NCBI GenBank assembly: GCA_021713395.1
Contig: JAKJJT010000002.1
Span: 124,001 to 188,000, forward strand
Length of the DNA stretch: 64,000 bases
Direction: 5' to 3'
Origin: Thiotrichales bacterium 19S9-11
GTDB lineage: Bacteria > Pseudomonadota > Gammaproteobacteria > Francisellales > Francisellaceae
Part shown: piece after piece, positions 43,748-53,291 of the stretch
Numbering within the stretch: position 1 is the first letter of the stretch
How the letters are laid out: each line of letters starts with the position of its first letter
The notes under the pieces: generated by a model
The model's input: the letters and a program-made list of their open reading frames with translations, nothing else
The model's database searches: none
What the model was told of the DNA's origin: nothing
Translations under genes and position numbers: made by a program

Positions 43748-45243
43748 CTCACCCCGCCTGCTACAATATATAATAATAAGTGATAAACTCTTTGATAAAG
43801 ACTCCAGTCTATCCAATGTGTTAGGTTTCCTTTTAATGTCATAAGAACTGTTACCATCACTAACACACTCCCAGACACACGCAATAAAAAGAACCAACGT
43901 TTGAACCCTCGTGGTTTAAAATAATCATACTTCTTCAAATAATAATAAAGTAAACCACAGTTAACTAATGAAGCAAGGCTTGTAGATAGTGCCAAACCAA
44001 CATGACCATTACCTTGCTGCATTAATGATAATACTAAAATAACATTTAATAACATATTGACAAATAATGATATAATTCCGATTTTAACTGGTGTTTTCAT
44101 GTTTTGCCGAGCATAAAACGCTGAAACTAATACTTTAACTAAAATAAATGCTAACAAGCCAAATGCAAATGCAATTAAGCTTTTTTGGGCTTGATAAACA
44201 TCATGATCACTAAATTGCCCATAATTAAATAAGGTTACCATTAGCGGACCAGATAACGCCATCAAACCTAAAGCAGCAGGTATTGCAATCAATAAAACAA
44301 TACGAAAAGCCCAGTTCAGCGATTTCTGATAATCTTCTTGATTTTTTGCTGCATGTGTTTTTGATAAATGAGGTAAGACAACTGTTGATAATGCCACTCC
44401 AAATACACCCAATGGAAATTGCATCAAGCGATCTGAATAATATAGCCAAGAGATACTACCTGAAGGCAAAAATGAAGCAAAGATTGTATCAAGTAATAAA
44501 CTAACTTGTGCAACTGAAGCACCAAATAGGGCAGGTATCATTAATTTTATTATTTTTTTTACGCCTTGATGCCCCCAGCCCCAAACAGGCATCGCTAAAA
44601 CACCTAGTCGCTTAAGAAATGGCAGCATAAACAATAGCTGTACGATTCCAGCAATAAAAACACCCCAAGCAACAGCATAAATCGCTGGATCAAAGAAATA
44701 AGGTGCAATTAAAGTTGCAACAATCAAGCAAAGATTTAACAGTGCTGGAGAAAAAGCTGCAACTGCAAATCGCTCAAAGCAGTTCATGACACTACCAGCT
44801 AGTGCTGTTAATGAAATTAAAAATATATAAGGAAAAGTGATTGATAGCATATGCTCGGCCATTTGAAACTTTTCAGGCTCACCACCAAAACCTGGTGCAA
44901 AAATCCAAACCCAAAGGCCTGAAAATATCATACCAAATGCTGAAAGAACTAAAAGTATCGAGCCTAATGTTCCTGCCACATGGCGAATAAAGTCAACTAA
45001 TTCTTGATGTGTTTTTTGTTCTTTATACTCAGATAGCACAGGAACAAATGCTTGAGTAAATGAGCCTTCAGCAAATAATCTTCGCATAAAATTAGGAATT
45101 TTAAACGCAACCAAAAATGCTTCCATAGGGCCAGTTGCACCAAAAAACTTTGCCCAAATAATATCTCGAGCAAAACCTAATACCCTTGAGAACAAAGTAA
45201 AAAAGCCAACAACAAATGTTGATTTTAATAATTTTTTACTCAC
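43693..45243 (-). CDS. murJ: Lipid II flippase MurJ
   Basis: Flips lipid II across the inner membrane for peptidoglycan synthesis. 516 residues, 14 hydrophobic helices as expected. Family motifs include the N-terminal FVVGFFTLFSRVLGFARDII, MRRLFAEGSFTQAFVPV and PLGVFGVALSTVVLPHLS. Essential charged residues in the central cavity fall in these stretches. It overlaps mazG by eight bases and, convergently, the transporter at 42296 by 55 bases. Confidence 0.96.
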   Translation of the reverse strand: MSKKLLKSTFVVGFFTLFSRVLGFARDIIWAKFFGATGPMEAFLVAFKIPNFMRRLFAEGSFTQAFVPVLSEYKEQKTHQELVDFIRHVAGTLGSILLVLSAFGMIFSGLWVWIFAPGFGGEPEKFQMAEHMLSITFPYIFLISLTALAGSVMNCFERFAVAAFSPALLNLCLIVATLIAPYFFDPAIYAVAWGVFIAGIVQLLFMLPFLKRLGVLAMPVWGWGHQGVKKIIKLMIPALFGASVAQVSLLLDTIFASFLPSGSISWLYYSDRLMQFPLGVFGVALSTVVLPHLSKTHAAKNQEDYQKSLNWAFRIVLLIAIPAALGLMALSGPLMVTLFNYGQFSDHDVYQAQKSLIAFAFGLLAFILVKVLVSAFYARQNMKTPVKIGIISLFVNMLLNVILVLSLMQQGNGHVGLALSTSLASLVNCGLLYYYLKKYDYFKPRGFKRWFFLLRVSGSVLVMVTVLMTLKGNLTHWIDWSLYQRVYHLLLYIVAGGVSYLIALWFSGIKKSDWLE

Positions 45244-46033
45244 TTTCTTTTACCCTTTGCCATAGCTTTTCTAATTGATCTAACGTTAACTGATGAAATT
45301 CTTTTTCGTCCTGATTTAATAATAATTCAAGCTTACGAAACCGACGTTCAAACTTATGATTAGCTTTTCTTAAAACTTGTTCCGGGTCCTCTCGCAAGTG
45401 ACGCACTAAATTGACACAACTAAAAAGTATATCTCCTATTTCATCAATAACTCCATCGTGACTCTCTATTTTTAATGCTTCTTCTAGTTCAACTACTTCT
45501 GATTTTAATTTTTCAAATACTAAGCGCTGATTAGGCCAATCAAAACCAGCTTGTGCCGCTCTTGTCTGTAGTTTTTTAGCAACTGATAATGCAGGTAAGC
45601 TCTGAGCGATATCATCTAAAACAGATTTACATTGAGACTTTGTCCGTCGCTCTTCTGCTTTAATCATTTCCCAACTTTTTTCAAGCTCGATGACATCTTC
45701 TTGTTGCTCATTAGCAAATACATTAGGATGCCTACGTATTAATTTATCAGATAAAAAATCCATCACATCATAAAAATTAAAAAAACCTTTTTCTTTTGCA
45801 ATTTGAGTATAAAAAACGACTTGATTAAGCAAATCAGCCAACTCGCCTTTTAGCTCATCTTCATTTCCTCTTTCAACTGCATCAGCTACTTCATAAGCTT
45901 CTTCAATCGTATGGCGCACCAAAGAATCCCAAGTTTGAGCTTTTGTCCACTGACAAGCTTGATCTGAGTTACGCATAACATCCATAATCTCTAATAATTT
46001 TTCAAGTTTTTCTTTTTTTTCTATAGCACTCAT
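45236..46033 (-). CDS. mazG: Nucleoside triphosphate pyrophosphohydrolase MazG
   Basis: Hydrolyses (d)NTPs to monophosphate and pyrophosphate. 265 residues with two MazG domains. The first has WTKAQTWDSLVRHTIEEAYE and the metal-binding ELADLLNQVVF. The second has EVVELEEALK and DEIGDILFSCVNLVRH. It starts 10 bases after gloB and overlaps murJ by eight bases. No MazEF toxin pair is adjacent. In E. coli MazG lowers ppGpp levels and limits starvation killing. Confidence 0.94.
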   Translation of the reverse strand: MSAIEKKEKLEKLLEIMDVMRNSDQACQWTKAQTWDSLVRHTIEEAYEVADAVERGNEDELKGELADLLNQVVFYTQIAKEKGFFNFYDVMDFLSDKLIRRHPNVFANEQQEDVIELEKSWEMIKAEERRTKSQCKSVLDDIAQSLPALSVAKKLQTRAAQAGFDWPNQRLVFEKLKSEVVELEEALKIESHDGVIDEIGDILFSCVNLVRHLREDPEQVLRKANHKFERRFRKLELLLNQDEKEFHQLTLDQLEKLWQRVKESE

Positions 46034-46043
46034 AAAATCTAGC

Positions 46044-46808
46044 TTAAAACTTATCCCTTAGTTGACGAAATAGTGTAAAAACTGCTTCTGGTGTGTAATT
46101 GTGATAGCCTTTAATCTTATTTAGGCGCAAAAACGGATTAACTTGTTCTTCAATCTCCAAATTAGTAATTTCTCTTGTTTCTGATGTTTGTTGATTAACT
46201 AATTTTAGTAATTGATTTGCATCTTGATTATTAGCCTCAACAGACAGTGAGAACTCTAAATTTTTCTGGATATAATCATGGCCTGGATACAATAATGTGT
46301 CTTTTGGTAACCCTCTAATCTTTTGAACAGACTCATATAAATCTTTAATATTCGCTGATGGATGACGTATATTACCAACACCTGCATTAAATAAGGTATC
46401 ACCTGAAAATAAGATTGGCTTTTCTTTTTCTGGCATATAAAAGACAATATGCCCTTTAATATGCCCTGGTGTTTCAATGACATCAAAAATCAAATTATCA
46501 CTTAGTTTAATTCTGTCTCCATCTTTAACCAAATAATCAATTTTAGGTAATCGCCTTTGATTTAAGTAGCAAGCATAAATTGGTGCGTCTGTTAATTCAG
46601 ATAATGGTTTAGCACCATAATAGTGATCTTGATGTTCATGCGTTATAAAAATAGCAATTAACTGAAGTTTTTGTTCATCAAGAGATTGCTTTAATAAAGT
46701 TACATCAAATGGGTCAATTGCTACTGCTTGATTAAGAGTACGGTCAACCACCAAATAATTATAGTTTTCAAGTGAGTTATTTAAGTATATTCGTATGACT
46801 TCTAACAT
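46044..46808 (-). CDS. gloB: Hydroxyacylglutathione hydrolase (glyoxalase II)
   Basis: Metallo-beta-lactamase-fold enzyme of methylglyoxal detoxification. 254 residues. The binuclear metal site is in THEHQDHYYG (HxHxDH) near 55-62, TPGHIKGH, and the SGDTLFNAGVGN Asp. The C-terminal substrate-binding helices end at residue 254 (NPFLRLN, RQLRDKF). It is the leading gene of gloB-mazG-murJ, 80 bases after the rpoH stop. Confidence 0.94.
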   Translation of the reverse strand: MLEVIRIYLNNSLENYNYLVVDRTLNQAVAIDPFDVTLLKQSLDEQKLQLIAIFITHEHQDHYYGAKPLSELTDAPIYACYLNQRRLPKIDYLVKDGDRIKLSDNLIFDVIETPGHIKGHIVFYMPEKEKPILFSGDTLFNAGVGNIRHPSANIKDLYESVQKIRGLPKDTLLYPGHDYIQKNLEFSLSVEANNQDANQLLKLVNQQTSETREITNLEIEEQVNPFLRLNKIKGYHNYTPEAVFTLFRQLRDKF

Positions 46809-46888
46809 ACTACACCAAATAAAAAATATGCTTTAAACGCCATCTTAACGCTTTGCTAAGAAAAATAACAAGAAAATTCAGTAATTCT

Positions 46889-47767
46889 TTACGCTGCTTT
46901 TACCATAAACGACTTCAGCTTCTGTAGTGCATTTGTTTCTAATTGTCTAATACGTTCTGCTGAGACTTGATACTTATCTGCAAGTTCGTGTAATGTTGCT
47001 TTCTTTTCATTAAGCCAACGAGCTGTAATGATGTCACAACTACGCTCATCGAGTTTATCAACTGCTTCAAATAAGTGATAGTGCATTTGATTTTCTTCAT
47101 CTTCTTTTTCCAGTAACAACTCAGGCGCGCTAGATGTATCTTCTAGAAACATCGAAGGAGAAGGAACTTGAGGTTCATCTTCATCTGAATTAGGTGTATC
47201 AAATGCCATATCATAGGCATTCATTCTTTTTTCCATCTCAACAACAGTTGCTTGGTCAACATTTAAATCTTTTGCTACTGCTGCAATTTCTTCTTTAGTA
47301 AACCAGCCTAAACGTTCTTTATTACTTCTTAAATTAAAAAATAATTTACGCTGTGCTTTGGTTGTTGCAATCTTAACAATCCGCCAATTTTTTAAGATAT
47401 ATTCATGCATCTCTGCCTTTACCCAGTGTACTGCAAAAGAGACAAGGCGAACGCCAACGCTTGGATCAAAACGACGCACTGCTTTCATCAAGCCAATATT
47501 TCCTTCTTGGATCAAATCAGTTAAAGGCAACCCATAACCAGAAAATCCTCGAGCAACTCGAACAACAAAGCGCAAATGAGACATAATTAACCGTTGCGCT
47601 GCTGCTAAATCATTTTGTTGTCTTAGACGAAGCGCAAGCTCTTTCTCTTCTGACTCTGATAGCATTGGAATGCTGTTTACATACTGAATGTAACGGTCTA
47701 AACTACCTGTATCTGTTAATGATGGTATTGGTAATGTATTTTGCCTTACGGTAACCGCTTTACTCAT
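46889..47767 (-). CDS. rpoH: Heat-shock sigma factor RpoH (sigma-32)
   Basis: 292 residues. Region 2 has [28 protein letters not shown] and [20 protein letters not shown]. The RpoH box, which separates sigma-32 from other sigma factors, reads QRKLFFNLR. Region 4 ends with the [23 protein letters not shown] matching sigma-32 promoter stands before htpG at 34075. The partners FtsE and FtsX, often upstream of rpoH, are absent; an SH3-domain protein gene is upstream instead. Confidence 0.97.
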   Translation of the reverse strand: MSKAVTVRQNTLPIPSLTDTGSLDRYIQYVNSIPMLSESEEKELALRLRQQNDLAAAQRLIMSHLRFVVRVARGFSGYGLPLTDLIQEGNIGLMKAVRRFDPSVGVRLVSFAVHWVKAEMHEYILKNWRIVKIATTKAQRKLFFNLRSNKERLGWFTKEEIAAVAKDLNVDQATVVEMEKRMNAYDMAFDTPNSDEDEPQVPSPSMFLEDTSSAPELLLEKEDEENQMHYHLFEAVDKLDERSCDIITARWLNEKKATLHELADKYQVSAERIRQLETNALQKLKSFMVKAA

Positions 47768-47877
47768 TCACTTTACCTCCAATTCTTAACCTGATGGAAA
47801 TTATACCAGAAATGCATGCAGAAAAAAATATTATTTCGCAATCTCCTGGATAAATAACATTCTATTTATTAAATTGG

Positions 47878-48315
47878 CTATACCTCTGCATTTTCAGGCT
47901 TCTTTTTGGCAACAATCATATAACGACGACCATCTTTTTGGCCTTCTGTAATTTGCACGATACCATGACTGACCTTTTCCATCTTTACTTTTTCAAAGTC
48001 TTTATTTAATTGTAATTTCCATAGCTTCTGCGCTTTCTCATATTGTGCTTGACGAATCCAACCTGTTTCTCCATTTAATTGGTTACCAACCTTAGTCCAA
48101 CCATCTTTAATCATAATAAAAACTAATGGCGTTAAAACATGAACACTTGAATAATTAGAAGATAAATTAGGCGCTTGGTATAAGTAAACTTCTGGCTCTT
48201 GATAGCTTTGACTCGACGTTTGTTTTATAATTTTTTCGCTAAAGCCACCGATAGAAAAACTAACAATAATAAACAAAAAACCTATTGTTAAAATTGTTTT
48301 AAATAAACCCGACAC
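47878..48315 (-). CDS. SH3-domain membrane-anchored or secreted protein
   Basis: 145 residues. The N-terminal hydrophobic helix at about 7-24 is an uncleaved anchor or signal peptide. A bacterial SH3-like domain follows (about 45-95), with VYLYQAPNLSSNYSSV and the typical GWTKVGNQLNGETGWI. The C-terminus is basic (MIVAKKKPENAEV). Such domains often bind cell-wall material. It lies 110 bases upstream of rpoH on the same strand. Function unknown. Confidence 0.8.
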   Translation of the reverse strand: MSGLFKTILTIGFLFIIVSFSIGGFSEKIIKQTSSQSYQEPEVYLYQAPNLSSNYSSVHVLTPLVFIMIKDGWTKVGNQLNGETGWIRQAQYEKAQKLWKLQLNKDFEKVKMEKVSHGIVQITEGQKDGRRYMIVAKKKPENAEV

Positions 48316-48540
48316 GCATTACTCCATGTTGCTATATTATTTTTTAACCAATATTTAGTCAAAAAATTTCATAAATCAAGAAATTATTAAAATTATTTAA
48401 TTTTCATCAAACGCAAAAATAAAAAATTCTGCAAGCGGCGAGTTCTCAGTAAATAATGTCTTTGATAAAACATAAACCCATTAAACTTTTTAATCCTATG
48501 TTATAATCTTGATATATTAAATAGCACGCTGACATAAATA

Positions 48541-49476
48541 ATGAGCACAATCAAATATATCACAATTGATGAGCGCCAAGGCCAACGAATTGATAACTTT
48601 TTACTTGGTTACTTTCATTATAAAGCTCCAAAAAGTTTAATCTATCGACTAATTAGAAAAGGCGTTATTCGAGTTAATAAAAAACGAATTAAGCCTGATT
48701 ATAAACTTCAAATTGATGATGTTGTTAAAATACCACATATTGATATTAATGAATCTGAAAAAAAACAAATATCACAAGAAAGCTCACAGTTTCTTGAAAA
48801 TTGCATTTTATTTGAAGATGAGCACTTCATTGCTATTAATAAGCCGTGCGGCCTTGCCGTTCATGGTGGTAGCGGCATTCATGCTGGTCTTATTGAACGC
48901 CTAAGGTCTATTAGACCAAAAGAAAAACGTTTAGAGCTTGTTCACCGTTTAGACAAAGCAACATCTGGCGTTATCCTAATTGCTAAAAAACATCAAATAT
49001 TAACCTACTTCCATCAATTACTTATCGATAAGAAAATTAAAAAAATATATCATGCAATTGTGCATGGCAGTTGGCCCAAAAAAATCAACAAAGTTGACCA
49101 ACCATTACTGAAATATAAAACTGCATCAGGAGAACACTTAGTTAAAATAAGTCAAGATGGCAAACCATCAGTAACAACTGTTAATATACTAAGAAACTTT
49201 CCAGGCGCAACTCTAGTTGAAGCTAGACCCTTAACTGGAAGGACTCACCAGTTAAGAGTGCATTTAAAATCACTTGATCACCCAATTGTTGGTGATGACA
49301 AATATGGCAGTCGCACCAGAGATAAAATGCTAAGCCTTAAAGCCAATCGTTTATTTCTACATGCTAATCAACTAGAATTTATTCATCCTGTAACCAATGA
49401 GTCACTATCGATTACTGCTTCTTATGATGATGCTTTCATTTCATGTCTTGATGACTTATCAAATGCTAGTGACTGA
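48541..49476 (+). CDS. rluC: Ribosomal large-subunit pseudouridine synthase C
   Basis: 311 residues. The N-terminal S4 RNA-binding domain (RIDNFLLGYFHYKAPKSLIYRLIRKG, about 14-75) is followed by the RluA-type catalytic domain with the catalytic Asp in HRLDKATSGV. FLHANQLEFIHPVT occurs near the end. RluC (sites 955/2504/2580) is preferred over RluD because of the short S4 domain with IYRLIRKGVIRVNKKR. TATAAT occurs about 40 bases upstream. rne, its usual neighbour, is not adjacent. Its final 55 bases overlap convergent zapE. Confidence 0.92.
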   Translation: MSTIKYITIDERQGQRIDNFLLGYFHYKAPKSLIYRLIRKGVIRVNKKRIKPDYKLQIDDVVKIPHIDINESEKKQISQESSQFLENCILFEDEHFIAINKPCGLAVHGGSGIHAGLIERLRSIRPKEKRLELVHRLDKATSGVILIAKKHQILTYFHQLLIDKKIKKIYHAIVHGSWPKKINKVDQPLLKYKTASGEHLVKISQDGKPSVTTVNILRNFPGATLVEARPLTGRTHQLRVHLKSLDHPIVGDDKYGSRTRDKMLSLKANRLFLHANQLEFIHPVTNESLSITASYDDAFISCLDDLSNASD

Positions 49477-50570
49477 TGCAAATAATCTTCTGTTTGCATT
49501 TCATTTAAACGACTTAACGTGCGTTGAAACTCAAAAGTAAAGTACTTACCCTGATAAAGTTCTTTCATTGCTACTTTTGCTGATAATACTAAAATGACTC
49601 GACTATCATAAAATTCATCAACTAAAGCAATAAAGCGCCTAGTCTCATCTTTAAGGTCATCTGTTAAAATGGGGACTTCACTAATTAAGACTGCTCGATA
49701 TTTTGCAGCCATTTCAATATAGTCCTGTACGCCCCGACCATAACCACAAATACTTTCAAATGTAAACCATGCAACTTCATCACTTAAGCGAATCGCATTA
49801 ATCTCTCGTCCTTCCATTAATAAACTTTGAGACTCTAGGTAATCACCTTTACAAAAACTTTTAAATACTTCATCCATTGTTTTCAATGTCTTCTCCTTGC
49901 TTAATCCATCAAAGTATCGACTTTTTTCTATAATATTTGACCAACGATAGTCAACGCCACTATCTAAGTTGAATATATCCACATGCGCTATGAGCGAGTC
50001 AATTGCAGGTAAAAATAACTCTCGTTGTAAACCGCCTAAATACAAACACCTTGGCTCTACATTAGATGTTGCCACAAGCACAAGCCCACGGTCAAATAAT
50101 TTTCTAAACAAACCGCCTAGTATCATTGCATCTGCAATGTCTTCAACAAAAAACTCATCAAAACAAATAAGCCGAATACTAGAAGCAATTTCATCTGCTA
50201 ATAAATCTAATGGTGACTTTTTCCCTCTAAAAATCCTTAACCGTTTATGCACCATCTGCATAAAATGATTAAAATGCATTCTTTTTTTGTCTGTAATATC
50301 TAGTGAGTTATAAAACAAATCCATTAGAAATGTTTTGCCTCTGCCAACACTTCCCCAAATATAAATACCTCGAATCAATGCTAATCGATAGTTTTTTTTC
50401 TTCGGCAACCAACGAAATAAGCGCTTATCATTTTGGCTTTTTCTTACTGCTAACAACTGTTGCTGCAATTGACTTAGCGCTTTAACCACTTCAAGCTGCT
50501 GAGAGTCTTCTTGGTATTTTTTTATCTTAATTTCTTTTTTATATTGCTCTAATAAATTCATATGGATCAT
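49422..50570 (-). CDS. zapE: Cell-division ATPase ZapE (AFG1 family)
   Basis: 382 residues. Walker A is GSVGRGKTFLMDLF near residue 72; Walker B LICFDEFFVEDIADAMIL follows and sensor VATSNVEP is present. The AFG1-typical C-terminal segments (WFTFESICGYGRGVQDYIEMA and RRFIALVDEFYDSRVIL) are complete. In E. coli ZapE binds FtsZ and is needed under low oxygen or heat. The first two ATGs (50570, 50561) are both possible; neither has a good ribosome-binding site. It overlaps rluC by 55 bases. Confidence 0.94.
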   Translation of the reverse strand: MIHMNLLEQYKKEIKIKKYQEDSQQLEVVKALSQLQQQLLAVRKSQNDKRLFRWLPKKKNYRLALIRGIYIWGSVGRGKTFLMDLFYNSLDITDKKRMHFNHFMQMVHKRLRIFRGKKSPLDLLADEIASSIRLICFDEFFVEDIADAMILGGLFRKLFDRGLVLVATSNVEPRCLYLGGLQRELFLPAIDSLIAHVDIFNLDSGVDYRWSNIIEKSRYFDGLSKEKTLKTMDEVFKSFCKGDYLESQSLLMEGREINAIRLSDEVAWFTFESICGYGRGVQDYIEMAAKYRAVLISEVPILTDDLKDETRRFIALVDEFYDSRVILVLSAKVAMKELYQGKYFTFEFQRTLSRLNEMQTEDYLHQSLAFDKSSRHEMKASS

Positions 50571-50633
50571 TTTTTATGATTAATATTTAAACAGCTATTT
50601 TAATTATAAATGACTTTGCTAATATAACTTAAT

Positions 50634-51932
50634 TTATAATATTTCTTTAGGCTCTCTAACAAAAAAAAGTAATACTGTAGCAACCAGCAAACTAATTGGT
50701 AAAATTATAAATGCCAAATGAAAACTCTCAAGTTTATAACTCATTCCCATAATGCCTGGCTCAAGCACATCTAAAAAATGGCCAATCATTCCATCAAACA
50801 AACCACCTAATACTGGCTCTCCTGAATTAATCAATGCAACTGCAGTTGCAACAGCCCATAGTGGATTCACTCGCCGTCCCACAACAAAGGCTAACATAAA
50901 ACAGCTCATAAAAAAGCCAAAAAGAAAGCAAGCCAAAACAACTAACCAGTAAGCCATATGAACATATAATGCGAAGTATAAGCACAATGCAGAGATACTA
51001 TTACATATAACCATAATACTAATTCTTCGATTTAACATTTCAGATAGTTTACCCATTACAGGTGCACCAACTGCCATACCAAAAAAGATACTTGAAATGA
51101 CAAATGCAGCACTTTCTTTTGTCATGCTTTCATAAAAAGTTCTCAAAAAAACATTACCCCAAAGACCTGCAAACGCATCAATTGATGTAAATGCCAAACC
51201 TGAATAAAAAGTTAACAGCCAGTTATTTGGATTCTTAAATACTTTTAAAACATCTTTTAGGGATAGCTTTTTATCACTTGTTTCATTACTCTGCTCTAGT
51301 TTATTGAATTGCTTTGGATTATGATCCCTAACAATCATCCAATAAATAATTGCTATTAAAATACCTATTAAGCCACAAACAATTAAACCATGACGCCAGC
51401 CAATATCTTCAAATAAAATAGCCAAAGGCGCTTGGCCGAAAATTGCGCCAGCCATTGCTGCTGTAGCTAAAAGACTACTAACAAAAGCAAATTGATTCAC
51501 ATTAAACCAAATAGATGCTGCTTTCAAATAACTGACTGTTGCAAAAGCAACACCAATGCCCATCAGTATTCTAGCAATAACTGCAATATAAAAGTCGTGC
51601 GTTACTGCAAATAACATGACACCACTGGCTGAGATTAAAATAGATAAGGTACTTAAATTACGAATACCAAAACGGTCAATTAAAATACCCGAAAAAAGCT
51701 GCACAATTAATATTGTATAAAGCATAATCCCTGCAAAAAACCCAACTTCGGCTGAAGAAAGTTGAAATTGTAACTTTAAATCAGTAACAATTAAACTTGG
51801 GAAAACCTGCATAACATATTTATAAAATAGTAAAAATGCACTTAAAAGAATAACAATCCAGGCATAGCCTTTAATTTGAGTAATTTTACTTAATCTATAA
51901 TCTGTTGCTTGTTGTTCTTCTACTATATCCAT
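50634..51932 (-). CDS. MFS transporter, substrate unknown
   Basis: 432 residues, 12 membrane helices with a cytosolic loop at about 195-225. The loop-2/3 motif reads GILIDRFGIRNLS (MFS motif A-like). The N-terminal helix with YKYVMQVFPSLIVTDL and the LSSAEVGFFAGIMLYTILIVQ stretch are common in organic-acid/sugar-phosphate and Legionella-type nutrient MFS carriers. No neighbouring gene points to a substrate. It lies 72 bases downstream of rpoS on the same strand. Confidence 0.88.
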   Translation of the reverse strand: MDIVEEQQATDYRLSKITQIKGYAWIVILLSAFLLFYKYVMQVFPSLIVTDLKLQFQLSSAEVGFFAGIMLYTILIVQLFSGILIDRFGIRNLSTLSILISASGVMLFAVTHDFYIAVIARILMGIGVAFATVSYLKAASIWFNVNQFAFVSSLLATAAMAGAIFGQAPLAILFEDIGWRHGLIVCGLIGILIAIIYWMIVRDHNPKQFNKLEQSNETSDKKLSLKDVLKVFKNPNNWLLTFYSGLAFTSIDAFAGLWGNVFLRTFYESMTKESAAFVISSIFFGMAVGAPVMGKLSEMLNRRISIMVICNSISALCLYFALYVHMAYWLVVLACFLFGFFMSCFMLAFVVGRRVNPLWAVATAVALINSGEPVLGGLFDGMIGHFLDVLEPGIMGMSYKLESFHLAFIILPISLLVATVLLFFVREPKEIL

Positions 51933-52004
51933 TGAACCTAATATGTTGGCTTAGTTATATTACAAGCCTAACATAGTGAAATTAAGATGAGAAGAAAAAG
52001 AACC

Positions 52005-53009
52005 TTATGTTCTTAAACATAAATCGGCATCAAGATTATCATCTTTAGCTAAGATACGTAGTTTTTTAAGGGCATCCATTTGAATTTGACGAACACGTTC
52101 ACGAGTAAGACCAATAAAGTGGCCAGTTTCTTCTAGTGTTCTTGGCTCATAACCTCTTAGACCAAAACGCATAGATAAAACAGTTCTTTGTTTTTCAGTT
52201 AATTGATCCAACCATTTTTCGATACAGTTTTTAGTTGCTTGATCATTATAGTCTTCTTCTGGCGTTATTGAGTTTTCATCCGAGACCGTTTCAATGACTG
52301 GGCGATTTGAATCATCATAAACTTTATCTAATGATTCAACGTATTTAGTTGAAGATAGGATCTTTTTAATATCATCAACTGGTCGATCAAGAAACTCTGC
52401 AATTTCTTCAACCGTTGCTTCATGGTCAAGCTGTTTGGTTAACTCATTAGCTGCTCTTAAGTAAACATTAAGTTCTTTTAAAACGTGAATTGGCACACGA
52501 ATTGTTCGTTGTAAATTCAATAGTGCTCGCTCAATATTTTGGCGAATCCACCAAGTTGCATAAGTTGAAAAACGCCAGCCTAAATCAGGGTTAAATTTTT
52601 CAACTGCTCGAATTAAACCCAAGTTACCTTCTGCAATAAGATCTAAAAACGTTAAGCCACCACGAGGACGATAACGCTTTGCCATTTTAACAACCAATCT
52701 AAGGTTACTTTGAATCATAACCTTTTTACTTTCAGCACATCCTGCTCTTGATTTTTTAGCGTAATGAAGCTCTTCTTCTTTGGTTAAAAGTGCTTGATAG
52801 CCAATTTCTTGTAAATAAAGTTTCGTTGCATCAACCTCATCTTGTGAAAAATCTCGCTCCCACTCGACTGTTTCACTTTCGGTTGATTCTTCAATATTCT
52901 CAAACTCAACTTCTTCATTATTTTCAATATTATCTAATTGCTCATGGTCATTATCAATGTTTTCAAATGCTTCTGATCCAACACATTTTTTGGTTGCTTT
53001 ACTTGCCAT
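52005..53009 (-). CDS. rpoS: Stationary-phase sigma factor RpoS
   Basis: 334 residues from the ATG at 53009, preceded by GGAGGG at seven bases; the frame upstream to 53075 is not conserved. The acidic N-terminus (about 10-50) is followed by YLQEIGYQALLTKEEE, which is RpoS-like. Region 2 has LTFLDLIAEGNLGLIRAVEKF and FSTYATWWIRQNIERALLN. Region 3 has RTIRVPIHVLKELNVYLRAA, and region 4 GLTRERVRQIQMDALKKLR. Presence of rpoS argues against Francisella itself. nlpD, the usual upstream neighbour, is missing; lpxK lies upstream across a 282-base leader. Confidence 0.94.
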   Translation of the reverse strand: MASKATKKCVGSEAFENIDNDHEQLDNIENNEEVEFENIEESTESETVEWERDFSQDEVDATKLYLQEIGYQALLTKEEELHYAKKSRAGCAESKKVMIQSNLRLVVKMAKRYRPRGGLTFLDLIAEGNLGLIRAVEKFNPDLGWRFSTYATWWIRQNIERALLNLQRTIRVPIHVLKELNVYLRAANELTKQLDHEATVEEIAEFLDRPVDDIKKILSSTKYVESLDKVYDDSNRPVIETVSDENSITPEEDYNDQATKNCIEKWLDQLTEKQRTVLSMRFGLRGYEPRTLEETGHFIGLTRERVRQIQMDALKKLRILAKDDNLDADLCLRT

Positions 53010-53145
53010 GATAATGCCCTCCAGCTTTAGACAAAAAGTTTTGTAAGTAACTCCATTGTTACAAATATGGATCAAAAAAGCACAGAGGAAAAGGAGGAAG
53101 ATTCGCTAAGATAACACGTATAATTTCTTGAGAAATGATCAATTA

Positions 53146-53177
53146 TTATACTAGGCATTCCTCCAGGATAGCCTAGG
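53146..53177 (-). promoter_or_regulatory. Palindrome abutting a TATAAT box in the rpoS leader
   Basis: The 26 bases 53152-53177 form an imperfect hairpin (outer stem CTAGGC/GCCTAG, inner TCCT/AGGA). On the minus strand it is followed at once by TATAAT (53146-53151), a perfect -10 hexamer about 140 bases upstream of the rpoS start. No good -35 is seen. It may be the terminator of lpxK, an operator on an rpoS promoter, or both; the lack of a T-run favours the operator reading. Confidence 0.4.
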
Positions 53178-53291
53178 ATTATCTCTACATGCAAAAATGA
53201 AATAATTTAATGACCGGCTAGTGGTAATGAAAGCAGTTAACGCTCAATCTGTCAATAATAAAAGCATATAAACGTTATAAAAACGGTGATC

